Origin: AC-37 sp036389835
GTDB taxonomy: Bacteria; Actinomycetota; Thermoleophilia; Solirubrobacterales; Thermoleophilaceae
NCBI GenBank assembly: GCA_036389835.1
Contig: DASVWC010000010.1
Coordinates: forward strand, 1 to 64,000
Direction: 5' to 3'
DNA length: 64,000 nucleotides
Position numbers and translations under genes: made by a program. Of the stretch, positions 37,107 through 44,670 are shown one piece after another. How positions within the stretch are numbered: the stretch's first letter is position 1; every line of letters starts with the position of its first letter. A model generated the notes under the pieces. That model did not search any database. It was not told the DNA's origin and saw only the letters and a program-made list of their open reading frames with translations.

Positions 37107-37316
37107 GCCCTCCGCCGGCCGGATCACCGGCGGCGGAGGGGCGTTCGCCCACGAACTAGCTCCAGCTGGCGCGCATGCGAGTCCCTTTCGATGAGGCAGG
37201 GCCTGCCGGGTCTCGCCTGCCAGATGCGAGCATTCTCCCGAGCCGGCCCCCGCCGATTTCCCGTTGCGCCCGACCCTATGGCCGATCCCCCGGGTCGGCC
37301 ATAGGAACATCTGTCC
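37107..37316 (+). repeat. Tandem structured element, copy 2, upstream of HDOD gene
   Basis: The second copy of the element has a 13-bp GC hairpin (CCTCCGCCG...CGGCGGAGG, about 37110-37143). It ends in a perfect 10-bp stem CTATGGCCGA (37276-37285) with TCGGCCATAG (37295-37304) around TCCCCCGGG. The short tail GGAACATCTGTCC follows in both copies. Stems are kept while sequence differs, which suggests RNA structure. It ends 75 bp before the GTG of the HDOD gene. Confidence 0.65.
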
Positions 37317-37390
37317 TCCGCGACCCGCCCTACCCGGCCTATATAACCCCGCGTACGAGGGAGAGCGTCGTCAACGGCAGGGGAGCGACG

Positions 37391-38377
37391 GTGCCGGCCG
37401 ATGCGGCCGGACGTGCCCTCACGGCCGCGACCGCCGCGCTGCCGGAGTACCCGGCGCACTCGCGCTCGCTCCAGCGCCTGCTCGACGCTCTCGACCGGCG
37501 CTCGAGCGCGCACGAGCGCGCCGCGATCGTCCAGTCGGACGCCGGACTGGCGATCGCCGCCCTGCGCGCGGGGAACGGGCAGGGCGGCGACGTGTGCGGC
37601 GCGGCGCGAGCCGTCGACGTCATCGGCGAGGCGGGTCTGGGCCGGGTCGCCGAGGCACTCCCCACCTTCGACTCGCTGGCGCCGGCCGACCAGGCCGCCG
37701 AGCGCCTGCGGCTCCACGCGGCCGCCGTGCAGCGCGCCGCCGAGCGCGTGATCGGGGTGCTGGGCTCCGAGGAGTCCGACGATGTCCTCACCGCGGCGCT
37801 GCTCCACGACGTCGGCAAGCTCGCCCTGGCGGCGGCCGAGCCGGAGTACGCGCTCGCGGGCGACCTGCCGCCGGCCGAGCGTCTCCAGCGCGAGCGCCTC
37901 GCGCACGGGATCGACCACGCCGCCGTGGGAGCCGCGCTCGCCGGCGGCTGGGGGCTCCCGGACCGGCTGGCGAACACGATCGCCGAGCACCACTCCCCGC
38001 GCGCGCAGGGCGCGGCCGCGATCGTCCGCCTGGCCGACATGCTCGGCCACTACGAGCAGGGCGCGCCCGTCCAGGTGGAGGAGGTCGAGGAGGCCGCCGC
38101 GGCGATCGGGCTCGGGCGCGAGGCGATCGGGGCGCTCCTCTACGAGCTTCCCTACCCGGTGCGCTCCGGCCGCCGGCCGCAGCCGTGCCCGCTCTCGCTG
38201 CGCGAGCTCACGGTCCTGCGGAAGCTCGGTGAGGGCAAGGTCTACAAGCAAATCGCGGCCGACGAGGGGATCGCCCCGAGCACCGTCCGCAACTACCTCC
38301 ACAGCGCCTACGCGAAGCTCGGCGTCGTGGATCGCGCGCAGGCGGTGCTCATGGCCGCCGACCACGGCTGGATCTGA
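37391..38377 (+). CDS. HDOD domain regulator with LuxR-type helix-turn-helix
   Basis: This 328-residue protein has an HDOD-type signalling domain at residues about 10-250 (AALLHDVGKLAL and AEHHSPRAQGAAAIVRLAD keep several His/Asp positions). A C-terminal LuxR-type HTH covers about 268-325 (CPLSLRELTVLRKLGEGKVY, then STVRNYLHSAYAKLGV). HDOD proteins usually lack DNA-binding domains, so this fusion could bind DNA directly. GTG 37391 follows GGGGAG at good spacing. The unusual tandem element lies immediately upstream. Confidence 0.87.
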   Translation: MPADAAGRALTAATAALPEYPAHSRSLQRLLDALDRRSSAHERAAIVQSDAGLAIAALRAGNGQGGDVCGAARAVDVIGEAGLGRVAEALPTFDSLAPADQAAERLRLHAAAVQRAAERVIGVLGSEESDDVLTAALLHDVGKLALAAAEPEYALAGDLPPAERLQRERLAHGIDHAAVGAALAGGWGLPDRLANTIAEHHSPRAQGAAAIVRLADMLGHYEQGAPVQVEEVEEAAAAIGLGREAIGALLYELPYPVRSGRRPQPCPLSLRELTVLRKLGEGKVYKQIAADEGIAPSTVRNYLHSAYAKLGVVDRAQAVLMAADHGWI

Positions 38378-38407
38378 ACGCGCGGGCGGACCGCCTAGGG
38401 TCGGGTC

Positions 38408-39844
38408 GTGACCCGCCGCCGCAACCTGCTCGTCCTGGTGGCGCTCGCCGCCGCCGTCGCCGCGCTGCTCGCGGCCGTGCTCGGCGGCGGCGACGGCGGC
38501 CACACCGACCCACTCGCCTTCGAGGCGGACAGGAAGGCCGACTTCGAGCGCCGCGCCGCGGCCGGGCTTAGCCACGTGCTCTACGCGAAGAGCCCCGGCG
38601 GCGCGGCGGCCAGCGCGCGCCGCACGGCGGCCTGGCGCTCGCAGGTCGAGACGGCCGCCCAGGCGGCGCGGCTCGACCCGGACCTGCTCGAGGCGATCGT
38701 CCTGCTCGAGAGCGCCGGCCGCCCCGACGTGATCGCGGGCGACGACCCCGAGGCGGCGAGCGGTCTCACCCAGATCCTCGCGGAGACCGGGCAGAACCTG
38801 CTCGGCCTGAGGGTCGACCTCGCCGCCAGCAGGTCGCTCACGAAGCGGATCGCCGCGGCCGAGCGCCGGGAGCGGGACGCGGCGGCCGCGCGCCTGCGCG
38901 CGCGCCGGCGGCGCGTGGACGAGCGCTTCGATCCCGCGAAGGCGCTGGCGGCCACCGGGCGCTACCTGACGATCGCGCGGAGGCGCTTCGGCCGCGACGA
39001 CTTGGCGGTCGCCAGCTACCACATGGGCATCGGCAACCTCGAGCGCGCTCTGCGCGCGTACGCGGGCGACGGCGACGCCGCGATCGACCGAGTCGTCGGC
39101 GAGGGGGACCTGAGCTACGCGCGCCTGTTCTTCGACAGCACGCCGCTCCTGCACGAGGAGGCGCACGCGGTGCTGTCGAGCTTCGGCGACGACTCGTCCA
39201 CCTACCTCTGGCGCGTGCTGGCGGCGCGCGAGATCATGCGCCTCCACCGCGAGAACCCGGCCGAGCTGGGCCGCCTCGAGGGCCTGCACGCGCGCAAGGC
39301 GTCGGCGGAGGAGGTGCTCCACCCGAGCACGAGCACGGAGGTGTTCGGCTCGCCGGCCGACCTGCGCGCCGCGCGCGCCGACGGCGACCTCGTGGAGCTC
39401 CCGGACGATCCCGGCCGCTACCACTTCGCGGTCGACCGGCAGATGGGCGAGCTGGCCGCGCGGGTCGGCGAGACGCCGGACCTCTACCGGGCGCTGCGGC
39501 CGGAGGCGCTGGCCCTGCTCGCCTACATGGCCGCCGGCGTCGAGGAGGTGAGCGGCCTCGGCCCGCTCGTCGTCACGAGCACGGTGCGCGACCCCAGCTA
39601 CCAGCGCGTCCTCGGGAGGCGCAACCGCGAGGCCGCGCGCGACTACTCGCTGCACACGACCGGCTACTCGTTCGACGTGCTCCGCGAGTACCGGAGCCGC
39701 GAGCAGGCGCTGGCCTTCGAGTTCTGGCTCGGCCGCCTCCAGGCGCTCGACCTGATCGCGTGGGTGCGCGAGCCGCGCGCGATCCACGTGACCGTGTCGA
39801 GCGAGGCGGAGCGCCTGTCCGCCCTGCTGCCGGGCGGAGGCTGA
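38408..39844 (+). CDS. Lytic transglycosylase fused to VanY/DUF5715-like peptidase domain
   Basis: This 478-residue exported protein has a signal anchor (LLVLVALAAAVAALLAAVLGG). Residues about 85-240 form an SLT-type lysozyme fold: catalytic Glu in AIVLLESAG, ASGLTQILAETG and YHMGIGNLERAL. Residues about 340-475 resemble M15-type D,D-carboxypeptidase proteins of the DUF5715 group (TSTVRDPSYQ, YSLHTTGYSFDVL with His and Asp of an SxHxxGxAxD motif, IHVTVS). Together these would cut glycan strands and stem peptides. GTG 38408 starts the protein. Confidence 0.83.
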   Translation: MTRRRNLLVLVALAAAVAALLAAVLGGGDGGHTDPLAFEADRKADFERRAAAGLSHVLYAKSPGGAAASARRTAAWRSQVETAAQAARLDPDLLEAIVLLESAGRPDVIAGDDPEAASGLTQILAETGQNLLGLRVDLAASRSLTKRIAAAERRERDAAAARLRARRRRVDERFDPAKALAATGRYLTIARRRFGRDDLAVASYHMGIGNLERALRAYAGDGDAAIDRVVGEGDLSYARLFFDSTPLLHEEAHAVLSSFGDDSSTYLWRVLAAREIMRLHRENPAELGRLEGLHARKASAEEVLHPSTSTEVFGSPADLRAARADGDLVELPDDPGRYHFAVDRQMGELAARVGETPDLYRALRPEALALLAYMAAGVEEVSGLGPLVVTSTVRDPSYQRVLGRRNREAARDYSLHTTGYSFDVLREYRSREQALAFEFWLGRLQALDLIAWVREPRAIHVTVSSEAERLSALLPGGG

Positions 39845-39853
39845 GGGGGCCCG

Positions 39854-41209
39854 TCAGCTCACCACGACGCGCGCGATCGTCGTGAGCGACTGGTAGTAGA
39901 CGTCGCGCCCGAAGCCGGGCGCGGGGAACATGAAGGCCTGCGAGGGCGAGGGCACGGTGACCCGCGCGCGCTCCGCGCCGCTGTCGAGGTCGAGCACCAC
40001 GACGCTGTCCGCGCCGGTCGCGAGGGACGCGCGGCGCAGGGCCGCGGAGCGGGACGTCACCTGCATGGTGGGGCGCAGCGCGCGCCGCAGGCCCGGCCTC
40101 AGGAGCAGCTCGCTGCCGCGCCAGTCCTGGGCCACGAGCTCCCGCGTGTCCGGGTAGACGATCAGGTGCCCGGCGTGCGCGAAGCCGTCGCGGCGCCAGA
40201 GCGGCTCGAGCTCGTCGCCGCTCATCCGCCAGGCCCGCAGGACGGCGTTCCCGGAGTCGTAGGCGACCACGACCCGGCCGTCCGGGTCCCATGCCGGCGG
40301 GTTGGACTCGGTGCCGTACGGCAGGCCGCTGACCTCCGCGGAGCGGGCCGGGCCGCCGTCGTGGCGCGCCCACCAGAGCCGCACCGGGTCCGCCTGCTCG
40401 CCGGAGCGCAGCATCGTCCTGTCGGTGTGGTTGCGGCCGTTGTCCATCCAGAGGACGTGGTCGCCCGTGACGGCGGGGTCCCAGCCGTAGCCGCGCTCGG
40501 GCGCGGGGCCGTAGCGCGGGCGCCAGCCGTCGTCGACGACGAGCCGGCCGGCGTCGCGGTCGAGCCGCAGGCGGAACACGGCGGTCGTGCCGACCGCGAT
40601 CACGCTCTCGCCGTCGGACGAGAGCCGGGCGACCGACGGCTCGGGCAGCCGCAGCGGCGGCGCCACCGGCATCAGCGTCTCGGGGTCGAGCGCCGAGAAG
40701 GTGGAGGGCTCGCGCCCGGCCGGCGCGTCGCAGTCCTTCGTCACGAGCTCGCCGCCGTCGAGGACCACGAAGGAGTTGTGCGGGCGCTCGACCGGCAGCC
40801 GGTGCGAGGCCAGCACGTCGAGCCCCGGGCTGAGCCGGTGCGCCCAGCGCCCGAAGACCATGTGCAGATCGCCGTTCGCGTGCGCCGCGATCCCGCCGGG
40901 CCACCACGCGCCGCCGGGCAGGCGCGGCGTCGACGCCGTGACGGCGAGGGTCGCGGGGTCGAGTCGCTCGACCCACCCCTCGACCGGGCGCCCCTGCGGG
41001 CCGCCGAAGCGCATGTCGTGGCGCAGCGCGTACAGCTCGCCGGGCTCGCGGCGCACGAGCGCGTCGGTGGCGAACGCGTCGTAGGCGGCCGCGACCTCGA
41101 GCCGCTCGCCCGGCCGGATGCCGAGGCCGGGCTGACCGGTCGCGCAGCCCCAGCGGCGCGGGCCGCCGTCCTCGCACGTCCATGGCCGGGGCCAGTACGC
41201 GCCGGCCAT
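39854..41209 (-). CDS. Beta-propeller-like protein of unknown function
   Basis: This 451-residue protein has repeated blade-like strands (GELYALRHDM, DLHMVFGRWAHRL, SFVVLDGGELVT, DPDGRVVVAYDSGNAVLRAW) but no recognisable catalytic motif and no clear signal peptide. It lies directly against the stop of the preceding gene (TAG-ATG) and closes the sulfatase operon. It may use the same sugar or sulfate substrate, but nothing shows this directly. Confidence 0.7.
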   Translation of the reverse strand: MAGAYWPRPWTCEDGGPRRWGCATGQPGLGIRPGERLEVAAAYDAFATDALVRREPGELYALRHDMRFGGPQGRPVEGWVERLDPATLAVTASTPRLPGGAWWPGGIAAHANGDLHMVFGRWAHRLSPGLDVLASHRLPVERPHNSFVVLDGGELVTKDCDAPAGREPSTFSALDPETLMPVAPPLRLPEPSVARLSSDGESVIAVGTTAVFRLRLDRDAGRLVVDDGWRPRYGPAPERGYGWDPAVTGDHVLWMDNGRNHTDRTMLRSGEQADPVRLWWARHDGGPARSAEVSGLPYGTESNPPAWDPDGRVVVAYDSGNAVLRAWRMSGDELEPLWRRDGFAHAGHLIVYPDTRELVAQDWRGSELLLRPGLRRALRPTMQVTSRSAALRRASLATGADSVVVLDLDSGAERARVTVPSPSQAFMFPAPGFGRDVYYQSLTTIARVVVS

Positions 41210-42286
41210 CTAGTAGGCGGCGGACCCCGTGACGGCGATCGTGCCGTTCTGGCCGTCGAGCGTGTTGTGGTCGCGAACGTCGAGTCCACTCGCCGTGATG
41301 CCGCGGTAGGCGCCGGTCCCGCCGGTGAAGCGGCCGGTCCCGGCGAAGTCGAGCTCCGAGCCGCTCACCGTGTACGGGAGCGAGGCCGTCCCGACGATCG
41401 AGCCGTCGGCGAAGCGCAGCCGGAACGTCCCGTCGAGGATCCCCTCGCGGAAGGCTCCGAGCAGGACGAGCGAGCCGCGTCCGAACGGCGTCCCCGCGAG
41501 GGTGCCGCGGTCCTCGACCATGCCGGGCCCGCTCGAGCCGACCGTACGGGTCGTGCCCCGCATGTCGACCGCGCGGCGCACCCGCTTTCCGGGCCGCCGG
41601 GTAGTGGTGGCGAGCTGGTAGGTGTTCTGGAGGTCGTCCTGGAGCACGGTCGCGCTGCCGTTCGCCCTCAGGACGAGGTCCTGCGCGAGCCGGCGCGAGC
41701 GATAGCGCCAGCCGTCCGGCAGCGCGAGCCGCCTGCCGAGCTTCGGGAGGTCGCGGAGCGCGAGCGCGGGGTCCTCGATCTGCGCGTAGCTCTGCATCAC
41801 GTAGGTGTCGCCGCCGGGCACCACCAGCTCGAAGACGCGGCGGCCGCGCTTGAAGCGCCACGTGTTGCGGCGCTTGATCGTGCGATCCATGAACGGCGCC
41901 TGGGCCAGCTCGGTCACGCTGCGGATCCGGATGGAGGCGACCCGCGTCATCTTCATCCCGTGGAACGACCTGACGGTGCCGGTCCTGGCCGTCGCCGAGT
42001 CCATCAGGAAGTGGCGCGGGCCGTTGAGGATCACGAACGCCGCCCCCAGCTCCTTCGCGAGCGCGGCGGCGTCGAGCGCCTTCCACTTCGCGGCGGGGCA
42101 GGTGCCGAGCCCGATCGTGTTCCAGACGGTGACGGTGGCGGCCGGCGGGACGACGTGGAGCTCGAGGATCTCGCAGTAGCGCGCGTCGTGGAGCCCGCCG
42201 GGCACCTTCGGCGGCGCGGCGCCCGCCGCCGGCGCGGCGGCGGCGGCGAGCAGCGCGAGCGCCAGGAGCAGCGCGCGGCGCGTCAC
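41210..42286 (-). CDS. Secreted two-domain protein with C-terminal allene-oxide-cyclase-like barrel
   Basis: This 358-residue protein has a signal peptide (ALLLALALLAAAAAPAAG). The N-terminal domain (about 30-215) has VWNTIGLGTCPAAKW and FELVVPGGDTYVMQSY. I do not know its family. Residues about 235-358 are a repeated-strand barrel (GTPFGRGSLVLLGA, DGTFRLRFADGSIVGTASL, FTGGTGAYRGITASG) typical of dirigent/allene oxide cyclase-like domains that bind hydrophobic ligands. Its start overlaps the sulfatase stop by 4 bp. Confidence 0.7.
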   Translation of the reverse strand: MTRRALLLALALLAAAAAPAAGAAPPKVPGGLHDARYCEILELHVVPPAATVTVWNTIGLGTCPAAKWKALDAAALAKELGAAFVILNGPRHFLMDSATARTGTVRSFHGMKMTRVASIRIRSVTELAQAPFMDRTIKRRNTWRFKRGRRVFELVVPGGDTYVMQSYAQIEDPALALRDLPKLGRRLALPDGWRYRSRRLAQDLVLRANGSATVLQDDLQNTYQLATTTRRPGKRVRRAVDMRGTTRTVGSSGPGMVEDRGTLAGTPFGRGSLVLLGAFREGILDGTFRLRFADGSIVGTASLPYTVSGSELDFAGTGRFTGGTGAYRGITASGLDVRDHNTLDGQNGTIAVTGSAAY

Positions 42287-43902
42287 GGCGCCACCCGGCA
42301 GGCGGCGCCGCGGCAGTCCCTGAGCCTGCGCAGCTTCGCGACCAGGCGCTCGGCCACGGCGGCGTAGCGCGGGTCGGCGGCCAGGTTGCGGAGCTGGTGC
42401 GGGTCCTCGCGGCGGTCGTAGAGCTCCTTCTCGCCGGTCTGCGTGTAGACCGCGTAGGTGTAGCGGTCGGTGCGCACGCCGGTGTACGGCCTGTCCCAGG
42501 CGTTGAACTGGCCGAAGTCGCCCTGGAACAGCGGCGCGAGCGCCTCGAGCGCGATCGCCCGGTCGGGGCGGCTGCGCGGGTCGCGCACGGCGGGCAGCAG
42601 CGACACGCCGTCCATCGTGCGCCCGGGCCGCGCGCGGGCCATGTCGAGGAGCGTCGGGGCGAAGTCGATGTTGGCGACCTGACCGCGCACCACCCGCCCG
42701 GCCGGCACGCCCGGCCCCCGGAGGATGAACGGCACGCGCAGCGACTCCTCGTAGGGCAGGTACTTGTCGCCGGGGACGCGGTGCTCGCCCTGCATCCAGC
42801 CGTTATCGGAGAGGAAGACGATCATCGTGTTCTGGAGCTGGCCGGTGCGCCGCAGGACCTTCACGAGCCGCTTGACGTGGTCGTCCACCGCGAGCAGCGC
42901 GCCGGCCCGGCCCTCGTAGTCGAGCTGGAGCTGCTCGATCTGGCGGTCGCTCATGGCGGGCGCGCCGTCGCGGATGTTCGACGGCTTGTCGCCCACGTCG
43001 GGCTCGTTGAAGCTGGGCGGGCGCGGCAGCTCGTAGCGGGAGCTGCGCTCGGCGTGGCGCGGCGCGGGTCGCGGGTCGCGTCCCGGCCGCCCCATCAACG
43101 TGGTCGCGACGTCCTCGCGGTGCGGCGCCGCCGGCGACCACCAGATGAAGAACGGCCTGCTCGAGCGCCGCTCGCGCTCGACCAGGTCCTCCGTGACCCG
43201 GCCGGTCACGTCGGGTGAGTAGTCGCCCGCCTTCTCCGTGCCCCAGTACTCGTAGGGCGCCGGACCGAACACCTCCCGCAGGCGCGCGAGCACGTTGCCG
43301 AGGCCGGGGTTCTCCTGCTCGGTCACCTCGATGTCGGCGAACTCCACGAGCTTGCGCGCGAAGTCCGCGTCGCCCCACGTCTTGAGCTTCCCGTCGCGGT
43401 TCATCACGAAGTTGAAGTAGTCGTACGCGGACACGTCGAGGAGCCCGCGCCAGAGGTCGAAGCCCTTCGGGACCTCTCCGTGCGCGTCGCGCGCGCCGTA
43501 GCCGTTCAGCCACTTACCGATCAGAGCCGTCCGGTAGCCCGCCGTCTGGAGCCAGGCGGGCAGGGTGTTGCCGCGGTCCTTCATGCCGTACCAGCCGTAC
43601 GGGTAGAAGTTGCCGGCCACGTCGTGGTTGTGGGCGTACTGGCCGGTGATGAACGTCGCGCGCGCGGGGCAGCAGAGCGGGTAGGAGTCGACGGCATCCG
43701 CGAACGTGGTGCCCTGCTCGGCGAGCAGGCGCTTGACGTTCGGCATCAGGGCGACGTCCGCGAGCGCCTGGTCGTCGGTCATCACCACGAGGATGTTCGG
43801 GCGCCCGTCGCCGGCCGCCGACAGCGGCCGCGCCTGCGCCGGAGCGGCCGCCGCCGCGAGCGCGGCGCACACGCCGACCAGGAGCCGGAGCCGCCGAGTC
43901 AC
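42283..43902 (-). CDS. Secreted sulfatase (formylglycine type)
   Basis: This 539-residue sulfatase has a signal peptide (VCAALAAAAAPAQA). PNILVVMTDDQA carries metal-binding Asp43-Asp44, and the modification motif CCPAR (Cys77-x-Pro-x-Arg81) would be converted to formylglycine by FGE. Later HNHDV, FLSDNGWMQGEH and KYLPYEES also match the family. It is the first gene of a three-gene operon with the barrel and propeller proteins. No FGE gene is in the window. It is divergent from the TetR gene (about 96 bp). Confidence 0.93.
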   Translation of the reverse strand: MTRRLRLLVGVCAALAAAAAPAQARPLSAAGDGRPNILVVMTDDQALADVALMPNVKRLLAEQGTTFADAVDSYPLCCPARATFITGQYAHNHDVAGNFYPYGWYGMKDRGNTLPAWLQTAGYRTALIGKWLNGYGARDAHGEVPKGFDLWRGLLDVSAYDYFNFVMNRDGKLKTWGDADFARKLVEFADIEVTEQENPGLGNVLARLREVFGPAPYEYWGTEKAGDYSPDVTGRVTEDLVERERRSSRPFFIWWSPAAPHREDVATTLMGRPGRDPRPAPRHAERSSRYELPRPPSFNEPDVGDKPSNIRDGAPAMSDRQIEQLQLDYEGRAGALLAVDDHVKRLVKVLRRTGQLQNTMIVFLSDNGWMQGEHRVPGDKYLPYEESLRVPFILRGPGVPAGRVVRGQVANIDFAPTLLDMARARPGRTMDGVSLLPAVRDPRSRPDRAIALEALAPLFQGDFGQFNAWDRPYTGVRTDRYTYAVYTQTGEKELYDRREDPHQLRNLAADPRYAAVAERLVAKLRRLRDCRGAACRVAP

Positions 43903-43950
43903 GGCGCCGGGGCCGCGGCGGTATGTCGGAAGCGGGCCAGGCGGCCACGC

Positions 43951-43990
43951 TAACCGCTTGTTGGCGCTTTGTCAATAAGCCGGTTATGCT
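43951..43990 (+). promoter_or_regulatory. Promoter and possible operator of the TetR gene
   Basis: TTGGCG (43961-43966) and TATGCT (43985-43990) are separated by 18 bp and end 8 bp before GTG 43999, so the message would be leaderless. TAACCG-CTT and AAG-CCGGTTA form an imperfect inverted repeat over this promoter, compatible with TetR autoregulation. Binding here could also act on the divergent sulfatase operon. Neither is shown by the sequence alone. Confidence 0.5.
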
Positions 43991-43998
43991 CGTCTTGC

Positions 43999-44619
43999 GT
44001 GCCGGTCAGCCCCGCCACCCCGAGCTACTCGCGCCTCGAGCCCGACGCGCGGCGCGACCTCATCCTGGACGCGGCCAAGCGCGTGTTCGTGCGCTCGAGC
44101 GCGGCGGAGGCGTCGACCGCGGCGGTCGCGCGCGAGGCCGGCGTCACGCGCGGCCTCGTGCACCACTACTTCGGGACCAAGCGCGAGCTCTACGTCGCCG
44201 TCGTCGCCGACCTCGCCGCCTCGCTGCCCGACCTCGTCCGCACCGACGTCTCGGGCCTGCCGATCGAGCGGATGGTCGACGCGAACGTCACCTCGTGGCT
44301 CGACGCGGTCGAGCGCGACCGCGAGCTGTGGGTGGCGATCCTCGGGGTGGAGATGGTCGGGCGCGACCCGGAGGTCGAGGCGATCATGGCGGACGCCCGC
44401 GACGCGGTGATCGACCGGATGGCCGGCAACCAGGCGCGCGGCGGCGAGCCCACCGCCGAGCTGAGGCTGGTCCTGCGCGTCTTCCTCGGCGCCGCCGAGG
44501 CCGCGGCGCGCGAGTGGGCGATGCACGGGCGCGCGAGCCGCGAGCAGGCGCACGCGGTGCTCAAGGGGACGCTCCTGGCGATGGTCGGCCAGGTGCTCCC
44601 CGCGGTTCCCGCGGCCTGA
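43999..44619 (+). CDS. TetR family transcriptional regulator
   Basis: This protein of 206 residues has an N-terminal TetR HTH (STAAVAREAGVTRGLVHHYFGTKRELY) and a helical C-terminal ligand domain. GTG 43999 sits just after a good promoter; a TTG at 43969 is the other option but falls inside the promoter. It lies between the sulfatase operon and the CPA2 antiporter and could control either. The ligand is unknown. Confidence 0.87.
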   Translation: MPVSPATPSYSRLEPDARRDLILDAAKRVFVRSSAAEASTAAVAREAGVTRGLVHHYFGTKRELYVAVVADLAASLPDLVRTDVSGLPIERMVDANVTSWLDAVERDRELWVAILGVEMVGRDPEVEAIMADARDAVIDRMAGNQARGGEPTAELRLVLRVFLGAAEAAAREWAMHGRASREQAHAVLKGTLLAMVGQVLPAVPAA

Positions 44620-44670
44620 CCGCGCGCCAATTACCCTCTCCCGCTTCAGCGCTATGGAGCGACCTCGGCA

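Noticed and set aside
36870..37310. A minus-strand frame repeating a MFLWPxRGI(D/G)HRVGRNGKS unit
   Set aside because: The repeat of the protein is only a consequence of the DNA tandem repeat. It lacks a credible start context and the structure-rich nature of the DNA explains the conservation better.
36853..37316. Known riboswitch (glycine, c-di-GMP, fluoride, cobalamin) in the tandem element
   Set aside because: The core conserved bases of each were looked for and not found in either orientation.
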